DNA of 64,000 bases, taken from contig JAFUAO010000016.1 in assembly GCA_017460665.1 (NCBI GenBank), positions 1 through 64,000 on the forward strand, given 5' to 3'. This DNA is from Ruminococcus sp. (GTDB taxonomy: Bacteria; Bacillota; Clostridia; Oscillospirales; Ruminococcaceae). The notes beneath the pieces were generated by a model that worked only from the letters and a program-made list of their open reading frames with translations, searched no databases and was not told the DNA's origin. The position numbers and the translations under genes are program-made. Positions 25,060-33,947 of this stretch are shown here, in pieces; position 1 is the first letter of the stretch; each line of letters begins with the position of its first letter.

Positions 25060-25989
25060 ATGAGGATAGTTTTCATGGGAACGCCGGATTTTGCGGTGCC
25101 TTGCCTTAGGGCGCTGGCTGAGAGCAGCCACGAGGTGGCAGCAGTTTTCACTCAGCCCGACAAGCCGAAGGGCAGGGGATATAAGCTGATCCCCACTCCG
25201 GTGAAGGCCGCCGCAGAGGGATACGGCCTTAAGGTCTATCAGCCCCTGTCCCTGAGAAAGGGAGAGGACGCTGAGGAGGCGATGCAGATCTTGAAGGATA
25301 TTGCTCCGAATCTGATCGTGGTGACCGCCTACGGCCAGATCCTTCCCAAGGAGATTCTAGAGCTCCCGGAGCACGGCTGCATAAACATCCACGCCTCACT
25401 CCTGCCAAGGTACAGGGGAGCGGCTCCGATCAACTGGGTGCTGCTGAACGGCGAGAGGGAGACAGGCGTCACCTCTATGCAGATGAGCGAGGGCCTCGAC
25501 ACAGGGGATATGCTGATCAGCAGATCCGTGGAAATAGGCGAAAATGAGACCTATCAGGAGCTGTACGGCAGGCTCTCACAGCTTGGCGGAGAGGTGCTCC
25601 TGGAGACCCTTGACGCACTGGAGAAGGGTCAGCTCCGACCCGTTCCACAGGACGATGAGCAGAGCTGCTATTCCCCCATGATAAGGAAGGAGATGAGCGC
25701 TCTGGACTTCACCCAGCCGGCGGAAAAGCTCCATAACACGATTCGTGGAGTGACGGGCTTCACCACCATGAACGGCAAGCGGCTGAAGGTCTTCCGCTCG
25801 GAAATTTTGGACGATATTGCTAAGGGCTGCGAGCCCGGAACGATCGTTGATACAGACCTCTTCGCTGTGGCCTGCGGAGACGGCAGAGCCGTTGCTTTCC
25901 GTGAGATCCAGCTCGAGGGCAGCAAACGCATGGACACCGCTGACTTCCTCAGAGGAAGAAGGCTCACCAAGGGCGAAAAGCTCGGATAA
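25060..25989 (+). CDS. fmt: Methionyl-tRNA formyltransferase
   Basis: The 309-residue enzyme formylates initiator Met-tRNA. It begins MRIVFMGTPDFAVPCLRAL, carries the catalytic and folate-binding segment INIHASLLPRYRGAAPINW and LDTGDM, and has the C-terminal OB-like domain (TTMNGKRLKVFRSEIL). Length is normal. It follows def and precedes a zinc protease gene with a ten-base gap. Confidence 0.97.
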   Translation: MRIVFMGTPDFAVPCLRALAESSHEVAAVFTQPDKPKGRGYKLIPTPVKAAAEGYGLKVYQPLSLRKGEDAEEAMQILKDIAPNLIVVTAYGQILPKEILELPEHGCINIHASLLPRYRGAAPINWVLLNGERETGVTSMQMSEGLDTGDMLISRSVEIGENETYQELYGRLSQLGGEVLLETLDALEKGQLRPVPQDDEQSCYSPMIRKEMSALDFTQPAEKLHNTIRGVTGFTTMNGKRLKVFRSEILDDIAKGCEPGTIVDTDLFAVACGDGRAVAFREIQLEGSKRMDTADFLRGRRLTKGEKLG

Positions 25990-25998
25990 GGAGGAACT

Positions 25999-26670
25999 AT
26001 GAGCTATTATCTTTTTCTCGCGATCATCATCATTCTGCCGATCATCGCACAGATAAATGTCAGCGCTACCTTTAATAAGTACGCTAAGGTACGCAACGCC
26101 AGAGGCCTCACCGCCGACCAGGTGGCAAGGCAGATCCTTGACAGCAACGGCCTCTACAACGTGGGGATCGAGCGGATCTCCGGCAAGCTCACCGACCACT
26201 ACGACCCCACCGCAAACGTTGTGCGCCTGTCTGAGTCCACCTACGGCCAGACCTCGGTGGCAGCGATCGGTGTTGCGGCTCACGAGTGCGGCCACGCCTG
26301 CCAGCACGCCGAGAGCTACGGTCCTATCATTCTCAGGAGCAAGCTGGTGCCTGTGACGAATATCTGCTCACGGTTCTGGTACTTCGTGGTCCTCATCGGA
26401 GCTCTGGTGTTCCAGATCTTCCCGGCGCTGGTATACATCGGCATCGCCATGTTCGGAGCAGTCGTGCTCTTCCAGCTCGTGACTCTTCCCACTGAGCTCA
26501 ACGCCAGCGGCAGAGCGCTGAAAACTCTGGAAAACGACATGATCCTCGAACAGGCGGAGATCCCTCAGGCAAGAAAGGTGCTGACAGCAGCGGCAATGAC
26601 CTACGTCACAGCCCTCGTCACCTCGCTCCTACAGCTCCTGAGGCTCCTTGGTGCCTTCAACAGAAGATGA
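25999..26670 (+). CDS. Membrane zinc metallopeptidase (YugP family)
   Basis: This 223-residue membrane protein has an N-terminal helix (YYLFLAIIIILPIIAQI), the zinc motif AAHECGHACQH (HExxH) near residue 95, and three further hydrophobic segments, including FWYFVVLIGALVFQIF and LVYIGIAMFGAVVLFQLVTLP. It matches the YugP/DUF-type neutral zinc metallopeptidases common between fmt and rsmB in Clostridia. A clear AAGGAGG precedes the start, and the gene overlaps rsmB by four bases (ATGA). Its substrate is unknown. Confidence 0.9.
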   Translation: MSYYLFLAIIIILPIIAQINVSATFNKYAKVRNARGLTADQVARQILDSNGLYNVGIERISGKLTDHYDPTANVVRLSESTYGQTSVAAIGVAAHECGHACQHAESYGPIILRSKLVPVTNICSRFWYFVVLIGALVFQIFPALVYIGIAMFGAVVLFQLVTLPTELNASGRALKTLENDMILEQAEIPQARKVLTAAAMTYVTALVTSLLQLLRLLGAFNRR

Positions 26671-27965
26671 CCGACCCCCGATATTTAGCCGTAAAGCTGC
26701 TGTGCCAGACCTTTTCAGGAGGGAGCTACTCCAACATCCGGCTCAGCAGCGGCCTCGATCATGCGGACCTTGACCAGCGTGGGCGAAGGCTCTGCTCGGC
26801 GATCTACTACGGGACGATCAGCCGCAGGATCACCCTCGACCACGTCATCAGCAGGCTCTCGGCACGGCCGATAGACAAGCTGGACGACGTGATCATAAAT
26901 ATATTGCGGTCCGGGATCTACCAGATCCTTTACATGGACAGCGTCCCGGACAACGCCGCTGTGAACGAGAGCGTCAGCCTCGCGAAAAGGTTCCGCAAGA
27001 CCAGCGCCTCGGGCATGGTCAACGCCGTCCTGAGGAGCTTCATCAGGAGCGGAAAGGCTCTTGATCTCCCGAAAGACAGCCTTTCGGCCATGTCGGTGGA
27101 GTTCTCTGTGCCAAAGGAGCTGATCTCCAGCCTTACTGCTGACTACGGCAGCGACAGGACCGAGAGCTTTCTCCGCTTTGCACTGGAGGCGCCCGTCACC
27201 TACCTTAGGCGGAACCAGCTCAGGTGCTCCCATGAGGAGCTTTTGGCGGCATTGGGGGAGCTCCCCGCAAGGCAGCTCAGCCGGTACGCCTATGCCGTGG
27301 AAAACGGCGATGTTACGGCAACTGAAGCCTTCAAGAAGGGCTTTTTCCACGTTCAGGACCTCTCCTCTCAGCTCTGCTGCGGAGCCCTTGCTCCCACGGA
27401 GCAGGACACGGTACTGGACATATGCGCAGCCCCCGGCGGCAAGACCTTCACCATGGCGGAGCTCATGAACGGCCGTGGAAGGATCTTCGCCTTCGACCTT
27501 CACGAGAAGCGTGCCGGCCTTATCCGCAGCGGTGCAGAAAGGCTCGGACTTGCCAATATCTCGGCAATAGCCGGCGATGCCACTGTCTTCGATCCGGACC
27601 TTCCGAAGTTCACGAAGATCCTCTGTGACGTGCCGTGCTCCGGCTTTGGAGTCATCGCCCGGAAGCCTGAGATCAGGTACAAGAGCCTGTCAGAGTTTGA
27701 GCGCCTGCCGGAGATCCAATACCAGATCGCCCGGAACGCTTTGAACTATCTTGCTCCCGGCGGAGAGCTGGTCTATTCCACCTGCACCCTCCGAAAGGCG
27801 GAGAACGATCAGGTGACAGAGCGGCTGCTGAGGGAGAACAGCTCCATCGAGCCGGCGCCCCTTCCGGAGCTTCCGGGACTTCCAAAGGGCAGCAGCGCCA
27901 CCCTCTTCCCCTCGGAGCTCACAGGGGACGGGTTTTTCATCGCAAAATTCAGAAAAGTCAGGTGA
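26667..27965 (+). CDS. rsmB: 16S rRNA m5C967 methyltransferase
   Basis: The 432-residue RsmB has an N-terminal NusB-like RNA-binding domain (RRLCSAIYYGTISRRITLDHVI, DNAAVNESVSLAKRF) and a C-terminal SAM-dependent methyltransferase domain with DICAAPGGKTFTMAEL, the catalytic-cysteine motif DVPCSGFGVI and the second cysteine in YSTCTL. It methylates a cytosine of 16S rRNA. It overlaps both neighbours by three to four bases (ATGA and GTGA). Confidence 0.95.
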   Translation: MTDPRYLAVKLLCQTFSGGSYSNIRLSSGLDHADLDQRGRRLCSAIYYGTISRRITLDHVISRLSARPIDKLDDVIINILRSGIYQILYMDSVPDNAAVNESVSLAKRFRKTSASGMVNAVLRSFIRSGKALDLPKDSLSAMSVEFSVPKELISSLTADYGSDRTESFLRFALEAPVTYLRRNQLRCSHEELLAALGELPARQLSRYAYAVENGDVTATEAFKKGFFHVQDLSSQLCCGALAPTEQDTVLDICAAPGGKTFTMAELMNGRGRIFAFDLHEKRAGLIRSGAERLGLANISAIAGDATVFDPDLPKFTKILCDVPCSGFGVIARKPEIRYKSLSEFERLPEIQYQIARNALNYLAPGGELVYSTCTLRKAENDQVTERLLRENSSIEPAPLPELPGLPKGSSATLFPSELTGDGFFIAKFRKVR

Positions 27966-29032
27966 AGCCATTGGAAAAGACGGATTTACTCAGCCTTTCC
28001 CTGGAGGAGCTGGCAGAGGAGCTGGCCCTTATGGGGGAGAAAAAATTCAGGGCAAAGCAGATCTTTCAGTGGCTCCATGTGAAAAGGGTCTTCGATCTCG
28101 ACGAAATGACTGATATATCTGTCCAATTGCGGCAGCGCCTGAAAGAAAAATTTTGTGTAAATGGACTATTTGTGCAGAAAAGACTTGAATCTGCTATAGA
28201 TAATACGGTAAAATATCTCTATAGGCTTTCTGACGGCAATTTCGTGGAGACTGTCCTTATGGAATATAACTACGGCAGGAGCATCTGCGTGTCCACTCAG
28301 GTGGGCTGCAAGATGGGGTGCAATTTCTGCGCTTCGACTATCGCAGGCTACGTCCGCAGCCTTTCGCCCTCCGAGATCCTCATGCAGATCTATGAGACCG
28401 AGCGTGACGCCGGGATCAGGGTCTCAGGCGTGGTGCTCATGGGCATCGGCGAGCCGCTGGACAACTTCGATAACGTCATGCGCTTCCTGGAGCTGGTCTC
28501 CCATAAGGATGGGAACAATTTGAGCCTGCGCCATGTGACGCTCTCCACCTGCGGGATCGTCCCGAGGATCTACGAGCTGGCCGAGAAGCGGCTGGGACTG
28601 ACGCTCTCTGTGTCCCTCCACAGCGCCGACAACAGGAGAAGGTCAGAAATAATGCCCGTAAATCGAACATATGATATAGGGGAGCTTTTAGAGGCCTGCC
28701 GATATTATATCCAGCATACAGGACGGCGTGTCACCTTTGAGTACGCCGTTATCGAGGGAGTCAATTCCTCAGAGGCCGACGCCGATAAGCTGTCAGGCCT
28801 GCTCCGTGGCATGAACTGCCATGTGAACCTGATCCCGGTCAACAGGGTCAGGGAGAGAAGCTATCACACCGGCCGCTCCGGAGTCGCAAGATTTGCGAAA
28901 ATGCTGGAGCAGCGTGGTATCAACGCTACCGTGCGGCGTACCCTCGGCAGCGATATAGAAGCCGCCTGCGGTCAGCTCAGACGTGACGCCGGTCAGCAGG
29001 ACGGTACATTGGAAGGAGGCGCAGATCAGTGA
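27962..29032 (+). CDS. rlmN: Dual-specificity 23S rRNA/tRNA adenine-C2 methyltransferase
   Basis: RlmN is a radical-SAM enzyme that methylates A2503 of 23S rRNA and A37 of some tRNAs. The 356-residue product carries the iron-sulfur motif CKMGCNFC near residue 115, GMGEPLDN-like VLMGIGEPLDNFDNV, LSVSLHSADN, and the C-terminal VRRTLGSDIEAACGQL with a conserved cysteine. The start is GTG at 27962, in a GTGA overlap with rsmB. Length is normal. Confidence 0.96.
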   Translation: MKPLEKTDLLSLSLEELAEELALMGEKKFRAKQIFQWLHVKRVFDLDEMTDISVQLRQRLKEKFCVNGLFVQKRLESAIDNTVKYLYRLSDGNFVETVLMEYNYGRSICVSTQVGCKMGCNFCASTIAGYVRSLSPSEILMQIYETERDAGIRVSGVVLMGIGEPLDNFDNVMRFLELVSHKDGNNLSLRHVTLSTCGIVPRIYELAEKRLGLTLSVSLHSADNRRRSEIMPVNRTYDIGELLEACRYYIQHTGRRVTFEYAVIEGVNSSEADADKLSGLLRGMNCHVNLIPVNRVRERSYHTGRSGVARFAKMLEQRGINATVRRTLGSDIEAACGQLRRDAGQQDGTLEGGADQ

Positions 29033-29754
29033 GATTTCGATCCGGGACCGATATAGGTCTCAGACGTGAGGAAAATCAGGACGCAGTCAGATGTGAATAC
29101 TTCGGCCATAACGTGCTGGCAGTGGTCTGCGACGGCATGGGCGGCGAAAGGGCCGGCAAGGAGGCGAGCACTCTGGCAACAGAGGAGTTCTTCCAGCGGT
29201 TCTCGGCCGGTTACAGCGAGAGCCTCTCCGACGAGGAGATCCGCAAGCTGCTGATTACCTCCGTTTCAGCCGCAAATACAGTGATATACACAAGAGGAAG
29301 GCTGGATTTCAAGAATTTCGGCATGGGCACCACCTGCGTGGCCGCCTTCGTCAATCCAAAGACGGCCTTTATCATAAATGTGGGCGATTCCAGAGCATAC
29401 CTGATAGCGGATAACGGCCTGCACCAGATAACTACTGACCATAACGTTCCCTCGCTGCTCCTTGAGCAGGGGAAGATAACCGAGGCCGAGGCTGAGGTCC
29501 ACCCACAGAAGCATATGCTGGTAAGAGCTGTTGGCGTGGAGAAAACAGTCCAGCCCGATACCTTCATTCTCGATTACGAAGATAAGATCAGCCTGCTGCT
29601 CTGCTCCGACGGCCTGTCGGGATACTGCGGCGATGATGAGATATATGACGTGATCGCCGAAGCTCCCTTCGACAGCGTCGCTGAAGAACTGATAAACCTG
29701 GCCCTGAGCAAGGGCGGCCGTGATAATGTCACTGTTGCGGTAATTTCTGATTAA
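29029..29754 (+). CDS. prpC: PP2C-type serine/threonine phosphatase
   Basis: This 241-residue phosphatase has the metal-binding motifs of PP2C: GTDIGLRREENQDA, VVCDGMGGERAGKEAS, INVGDSRAYL, and LLLCSDGLSGYCGDDEI near the end. It would reverse phosphorylation by the PrkC kinase encoded next, 20 bases on. The start is GTG at 29029, behind GGAAGGAGG and overlapping the rlmN stop (GTGA). The rlmN-prpC-prkC-rsgA order is classic for Firmicutes. Confidence 0.95.
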   Translation: MRFRSGTDIGLRREENQDAVRCEYFGHNVLAVVCDGMGGERAGKEASTLATEEFFQRFSAGYSESLSDEEIRKLLITSVSAANTVIYTRGRLDFKNFGMGTTCVAAFVNPKTAFIINVGDSRAYLIADNGLHQITTDHNVPSLLLEQGKITEAEAEVHPQKHMLVRAVGVEKTVQPDTFILDYEDKISLLLCSDGLSGYCGDDEIYDVIAEAPFDSVAEELINLALSKGGRDNVTVAVISD

Positions 29755-29774
29755 AACAGAAGGAAGGAAAAGAA

Positions 29775-32195
29775 ATGGATAAGTACATTGGCAAAAAGCT
29801 TGACGGAAGGTATGAGATCACTGAGCTTATCGGCGTCGGCGGCATGGCCGAGGTCTATAAGGGCGTTGATGTCATCGACAACAAGACTATCGCTATCAAG
29901 ATCCTGAAGAAGGAGTACGCCGAAAATGAGGAGTTCCTGCGCAGGTTCAGGAACGAGTCTAAGGCTATCGCCGTGCTCTCCCACCCCAATATCGTAAAGA
30001 TCTACGACGTTGGCTTCTCCGATAAGATCCAGTATATCGTCATGGAGTACATCGACGGTATCACTCTCAAGGAGTATATCGAGGAGGAGAAGGTCCTCAC
30101 ATGGAAGGATACTGTACACTTCGTTATCCAGATCCTCCGTGCTCTTCAGCACGCCCACGACAAGGGCATCGTCCACCGTGACATAAAGCCCCAGAACATC
30201 ATGATGTTCACCGACGGCACTATCAAGGTCATGGACTTCGGCATCGCCAAGTTCGCCCGTGAGGAGGGCAAGACAGCTACCGATCAGGCTATCGGCAGCG
30301 TCCACTACATCAGCCCCGAGCAGGCCAGCGGCAATGTCACCGATGCCAAGAGCGACATCTACTCCGTGGGAGCTATGATGTATGAGATGCTCACCGGCAG
30401 AAAGCCCTTCGACAGCGACAACCCCGTGGCTATCGCTGTTATGCATATGCACGACATCCCCGAGCGCCCCAGAGCTATCAACCCCGATATCCCTGACGGC
30501 CTTGAGGAGATCGTCCTGAGAGCTATGGAGAAGGCTCCCGAGGACAGATACCAGACTACTGCCGATATGATCGCAGATATCGAGGCTTTCAAGGCAGATC
30601 CCGATATCACCTTCGGATATTATCAGGAGGAGGACGAGATCAGCACCGAGGATACCCGTTTCTTCAACACTCAGGCTAATATCGACGCCGCTCAGCAGCA
30701 GGAGCAGTATCAGGCTCCCGTTTATGCAGGTGCAGGCCAGCAGAACGCCTACGCCGGCGGCCAGCAGCAGTTCCAGCAGCCCGCAGCGCAGCCCTACGGC
30801 AATGTTTACGACAACGATGATTACTATGACGACGATGAGGAAGAAGAGGAGGAGCGCTCATCACTGGTAGTTCCCGTCCTCACCGCTGTTGTGGTAGTCG
30901 TTATCATCGTGGCAGTCATCTTCATCGCAACTCTCCTCAGCGGTCTGCTGAAGGACAGCGGCGACCACGGCGACTGGACCATGCCTAACTTCGTTGGTAT
31001 GGACTTCAACGACGCTGTCGCTAAGTACGGCAACAATATCCAGTTCGAGGAAGAGAGCGAGGAGTACAATGAGGCCGACGCCGGCATCATCATCTCCCAG
31101 GACATCGAGCCCGGTACTGAATTCAAGAAGGGCGACACCGTAAAGGTAAAGGTCAGCAAGGGAATGGAGACCGTTCTCGTGCCGGACTGCTCCAATATGA
31201 ACCAAGAGATCGCCAAGGACCTCCTGAGACAGCGAGGACTTGAGTGCGAGGTAAAGAACTCCACCAGCTCAGAGGTCAAGAAGGGCTACGTCATCAAGAC
31301 CGAGCCTGAAAAGGACGCTGAGGTCCACAAGGGATCAACTATCATACTCTACGTCAGCATGGGTATCGACGCAGGCACCATCAAGGTGGAGAACTTCGTC
31401 GGCATGAAGGCCGAGGACGCCGTTACCTACGCAGAGTACAAGGGCCTCAAGCCCAAGACTGAGCCCGTTGCTTCCTATAAGCCCGAGGGCGAGGTAGTCG
31501 AGCAGAGCATCGCCAAGGACGAGAAGGTAGATGCCGGAACTGAGATCGTCTTCAAGGTCTCCAACGGTAAGAACCCCGACGGCGAGATCAACTTCCAGGT
31601 GCCCTTCCCGGCAGACGCCAGCGGACGCTTCATCATCGACTTCACTCTCAGCAAGGAGGACGGAACTAAGGACGTTCAGTCCACAACGACCCTCCTTCTG
31701 CCTGAAATGGGCTCTATCACCCAGAGCGTAAAGGGCTCCGGCGAGAACGTCAACGTTATCGTTACGCTGACCAACTTAAACTCCGGTGCAAGAGCTACTA
31801 TCGGAAACTATGTGTTCAACTTCGCAGACAAGACCACTACCACACAGTCCGAGGACATCTACGGCGCATTCCAGCAGGTAGGCGGCTTCCCGGCTCCCAC
31901 TGAGCCCGAGACAGAAGCTCCTCCCACGACTACTACTATGCCGTATCTCATCGGCAGCGACTTCAACTCAGTCGCAGGAGCTTACTCTGTGAACATCATA
32001 AACAGCGGATCTGAGTATTCACAGTATCCTGCCGGCACGATCCTCAGCCAGAGCATCAGCGGCGGTACTGAGGTAAATATCGGCGAGACTGTTTATGTTA
32101 CCGTAAGTGCAGGTCCTGAGCCTCAGGTAGAGCCTCAGCCTCCTGTAACTCCCGATCCGCCCGTTGAAGGCGGCGGCGAAGGCGAAGGTCAGTAA
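29775..32195 (+). CDS. prkC: PASTA-domain serine/threonine protein kinase
   Basis: The 806-residue membrane kinase has an N-terminal Hanks-type domain (ELIGVGGMAEVYKG, AIKIL, HRDIKPQNIMMF near residue 134, DFGIAKF, SVHYISPEQASG), a Gln/Tyr-rich linker, an acidic run, one membrane helix (VVPVLTAVVVVVIIVAVIFIATLL) and extracellular PASTA domains that sense peptidoglycan fragments. Three PASTA units (about 395-590) are followed by an unassigned beta-rich insert (about 605-705), a Thr/Pro-rich linker and a fourth PASTA-like unit, then a Pro/Gly tail. The insert makes it longer than Bacillus PrkC. It is coupled to prpC upstream and rsgA downstream (TAATG). Confidence 0.95.
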   Translation: MDKYIGKKLDGRYEITELIGVGGMAEVYKGVDVIDNKTIAIKILKKEYAENEEFLRRFRNESKAIAVLSHPNIVKIYDVGFSDKIQYIVMEYIDGITLKEYIEEEKVLTWKDTVHFVIQILRALQHAHDKGIVHRDIKPQNIMMFTDGTIKVMDFGIAKFAREEGKTATDQAIGSVHYISPEQASGNVTDAKSDIYSVGAMMYEMLTGRKPFDSDNPVAIAVMHMHDIPERPRAINPDIPDGLEEIVLRAMEKAPEDRYQTTADMIADIEAFKADPDITFGYYQEEDEISTEDTRFFNTQANIDAAQQQEQYQAPVYAGAGQQNAYAGGQQQFQQPAAQPYGNVYDNDDYYDDDEEEEEERSSLVVPVLTAVVVVVIIVAVIFIATLLSGLLKDSGDHGDWTMPNFVGMDFNDAVAKYGNNIQFEEESEEYNEADAGIIISQDIEPGTEFKKGDTVKVKVSKGMETVLVPDCSNMNQEIAKDLLRQRGLECEVKNSTSSEVKKGYVIKTEPEKDAEVHKGSTIILYVSMGIDAGTIKVENFVGMKAEDAVTYAEYKGLKPKTEPVASYKPEGEVVEQSIAKDEKVDAGTEIVFKVSNGKNPDGEINFQVPFPADASGRFIIDFTLSKEDGTKDVQSTTTLLLPEMGSITQSVKGSGENVNVIVTLTNLNSGARATIGNYVFNFADKTTTTQSEDIYGAFQQVGGFPAPTEPETEAPPTTTTMPYLIGSDFNSVAGAYSVNIINSGSEYSQYPAGTILSQSISGGTEVNIGETVYVTVSAGPEPQVEPQPPVTPDPPVEGGGEGEGQ

Positions 32196-33073
32196 TGGCC
32201 GGCACCCAGCTTAGCGGGATAATAACGAAATGCTTAGGGGGACTCTACACCGTAGAGTCCCCTGACGGTATTTATGAGTGTAAAGCAAGGGGAGTATTCC
32301 GCAGTAAGGGCATAAGTCCCTCCGTCGGCGACCGTGTGACGCTGACAGACGGCGTTATCAGCGAAGTGGAGCCTAGGAGGAACTTCATCATCAGACCGCC
32401 CCTTGCAAATCTGGATCAGCTGATCTTCGTGGTCTCGACCGTGAGCCCTGCGCCGAATTACCTGATCCTTGACAAGTTCATCGCAGTTGCGGAGCACAAG
32501 GGCATAGCTCCGCTGATCATCATAACCAAGACCGACCTTGGCGACGCCTCGCCGATCAGGGAGATCTACGGCGGCATCGGGATCACCGTGCTGGAGGCCG
32601 ACTACAGCTCTCCCCAGTCCATAGAGGCCGTCCGTCAGGCCCTCAGCGGCAAGATCAGCGCCTTCACAGGGAACTCCGGAGCAGGGAAGTCTACCCTGCT
32701 GAACGCCGTAGATCCTACGCTGGATATACCCACCGCCGAGATCAGCCGGAAGTTGGGGAGAGGCCGCCACACCACACGCCACGCACAGCTCTATAAGCTG
32801 GCTGAGGGAGGCTATATCGCCGATACTCCGGGCTTTTCCACCTTCGAGACAGGCCGCTATGACGTGATCCGCAAGGAGGAGCTGGCAGACTGCTTCCGGG
32901 AATTCGACGGCCTAACGGACAAGTGCCAGTTCCGGGACTGCTCACATACCTGCGAGAAGGGCTGTGCCGTGGTGGAGGCTCTTGGCAGGGGAGAGATCTC
33001 GCCCAGCCGCCACGAGAGCTACTGTGCGATGTACGAGGAGGCAAGGCTGCTGAAGGAGTGGGAGCTGAAATGA
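32195..33073 (+). CDS. rsgA: Ribosome small-subunit GTPase
   Basis: RsgA is a circularly permuted GTPase that assists 30S maturation. The 292-residue protein has an N-terminal OB domain (GDRVTLTDGVISEVEPR), permuted G motifs in the order TKTD, GNSGAGKSTLLN (P-loop), RGRHTTRHAQL, DTPGF, and the zinc motif with Cys-His residues (CQFRDCSHTCEKGCAV). It overlaps prkC by one base and thiN by four. Bacillus usually has rpe between rsgA and thiN; no rpe lies here. Confidence 0.96.
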   Translation: MAGTQLSGIITKCLGGLYTVESPDGIYECKARGVFRSKGISPSVGDRVTLTDGVISEVEPRRNFIIRPPLANLDQLIFVVSTVSPAPNYLILDKFIAVAEHKGIAPLIIITKTDLGDASPIREIYGGIGITVLEADYSSPQSIEAVRQALSGKISAFTGNSGAGKSTLLNAVDPTLDIPTAEISRKLGRGRHTTRHAQLYKLAEGGYIADTPGFSTFETGRYDVIRKEELADCFREFDGLTDKCQFRDCSHTCEKGCAVVEALGRGEISPSRHESYCAMYEEARLLKEWELK

Positions 33074-33705
33074 GAAGGTGTCATATTTTCGCCGGCGGAG
33101 ACCTGGGCAGCAAGCCCACCAAGGAGTATTTCCGCAGCAGACAGGGCTTCGTGATCTGTGCAGACAGCGGCTATAAGCACGCAAAAAAGCTGGGGCTGAG
33201 GCCTGACATCATCGTTGGAGACTTCGACTCCTACAAGGGCAGGCTGCCGGAAAATACTGAGATCATACGGACAGTTCCCGAAAAGGACGACACGGACGCT
33301 CTCATGGCGCTGAAGATCGCCATTGAGCGTGGCTACCGTGCGATCTGGCTGTACGGAGCTCTGGGCGGCGAGCGCTTCGACCACTCCATCGCCAACCTCC
33401 AGCTCATGCTCTACGCAAGAGAGCAGGGCGCAAGGCTGATGATCTGCGGAAATGAGTGGGTCACTTTGCAGGGCAGCGATGAGGTGGAGCGCAGCGCTCT
33501 CTACCCGAAAAAATACGGCGACCGGTATTTCTCCGTGTTCGCAGTCACTGAGACAGTGAAGATCAGGCGGCTCTCCGGGGTGAAGTACCCCCTTGAAAAC
33601 TACGAGATGAAGCGGAGCTTCCCGATCGGCGTCAGCAACGAGATCACCGGTGAGAGCGCCGTGCTGGACATAGAGAGTGGACTTGCCCTTGTGGTGCAGT
33701 CCTGA
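33070..33705 (+). CDS. thiN: Thiamine pyrophosphokinase
   Basis: The 211-residue enzyme makes thiamine pyrophosphate from thiamine and ATP. It shows CHIFAGGDL, ICADSGYKHAKKLGLRPDIIVGDFDSYKG with the GDFDS motif, DDTDALMALKIAIERG and YGALGGERFDHSIANLQLM. I start at 33070, where ATGA overlaps the rsgA stop; a longer frame upstream is antisense-like shadow of rsgA's own frame. The placement between rsgA and spoVM is as in other Firmicutes. Confidence 0.94.
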   Translation: MRRCHIFAGGDLGSKPTKEYFRSRQGFVICADSGYKHAKKLGLRPDIIVGDFDSYKGRLPENTEIIRTVPEKDDTDALMALKIAIERGYRAIWLYGALGGERFDHSIANLQLMLYAREQGARLMICGNEWVTLQGSDEVERSALYPKKYGDRYFSVFAVTETVKIRRLSGVKYPLENYEMKRSFPIGVSNEITGESAVLDIESGLALVVQS

Positions 33706-33763
33706 GTAACAAAAAAGCCCTCGGCTGAATATAATGGACTATATCAGTAAAGGAGGGTGCGAG

Positions 33764-33847
33764 ATGAAGATAGTCGTCATAAAGAGCCCACGGCTGCTCT
33801 CGGGACTGCTGAGAGCGGTCTTTGGGATCAGAAAGGGCGAAGAATGA
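33764..33847 (+). CDS. spoVM: Stage V sporulation protein M (SpoVM)
   Basis: A 27-codon gene sits behind a strong AAAGGAGGG RBS. Its product starts MKIVVIKSP and continues with RLLSGLLRAVFGIRKGEE, an amphipathic helix that matches SpoVM: MK start, Pro at position 9, LL-GLLRA helix, basic end. SpoVM recognises the convex forespore membrane and anchors the spore coat scaffold SpoIVA. The place after prpC-prkC-rsgA-thiN is its conserved genomic site in Bacillus and Clostridia, and a terminator follows at once. It is one residue longer than the usual 26. Confidence 0.9.
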   Translation: MKIVVIKSPRLLSGLLRAVFGIRKGEE

Positions 33848-33851
33848 AAAA

Positions 33852-33885
33852 GCCGCTCCCTGTGGTATCGGGGAGCGGCCTTTTT
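33852..33885 (+). terminator. Terminator after spoVM
   Basis: GCCGCTCCC pairs with GGGAGCGGC and is followed by CTTTTT. It probably ends the long yicC-spoVM run. Confidence 0.93.
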
Positions 33886-33947
33886 AGTTCCGAGTCAAAA
33901 GTGCATAGCTTTAGTTGGGAGCGGAGAGAGGGGGCGCCCGGTGTGTT

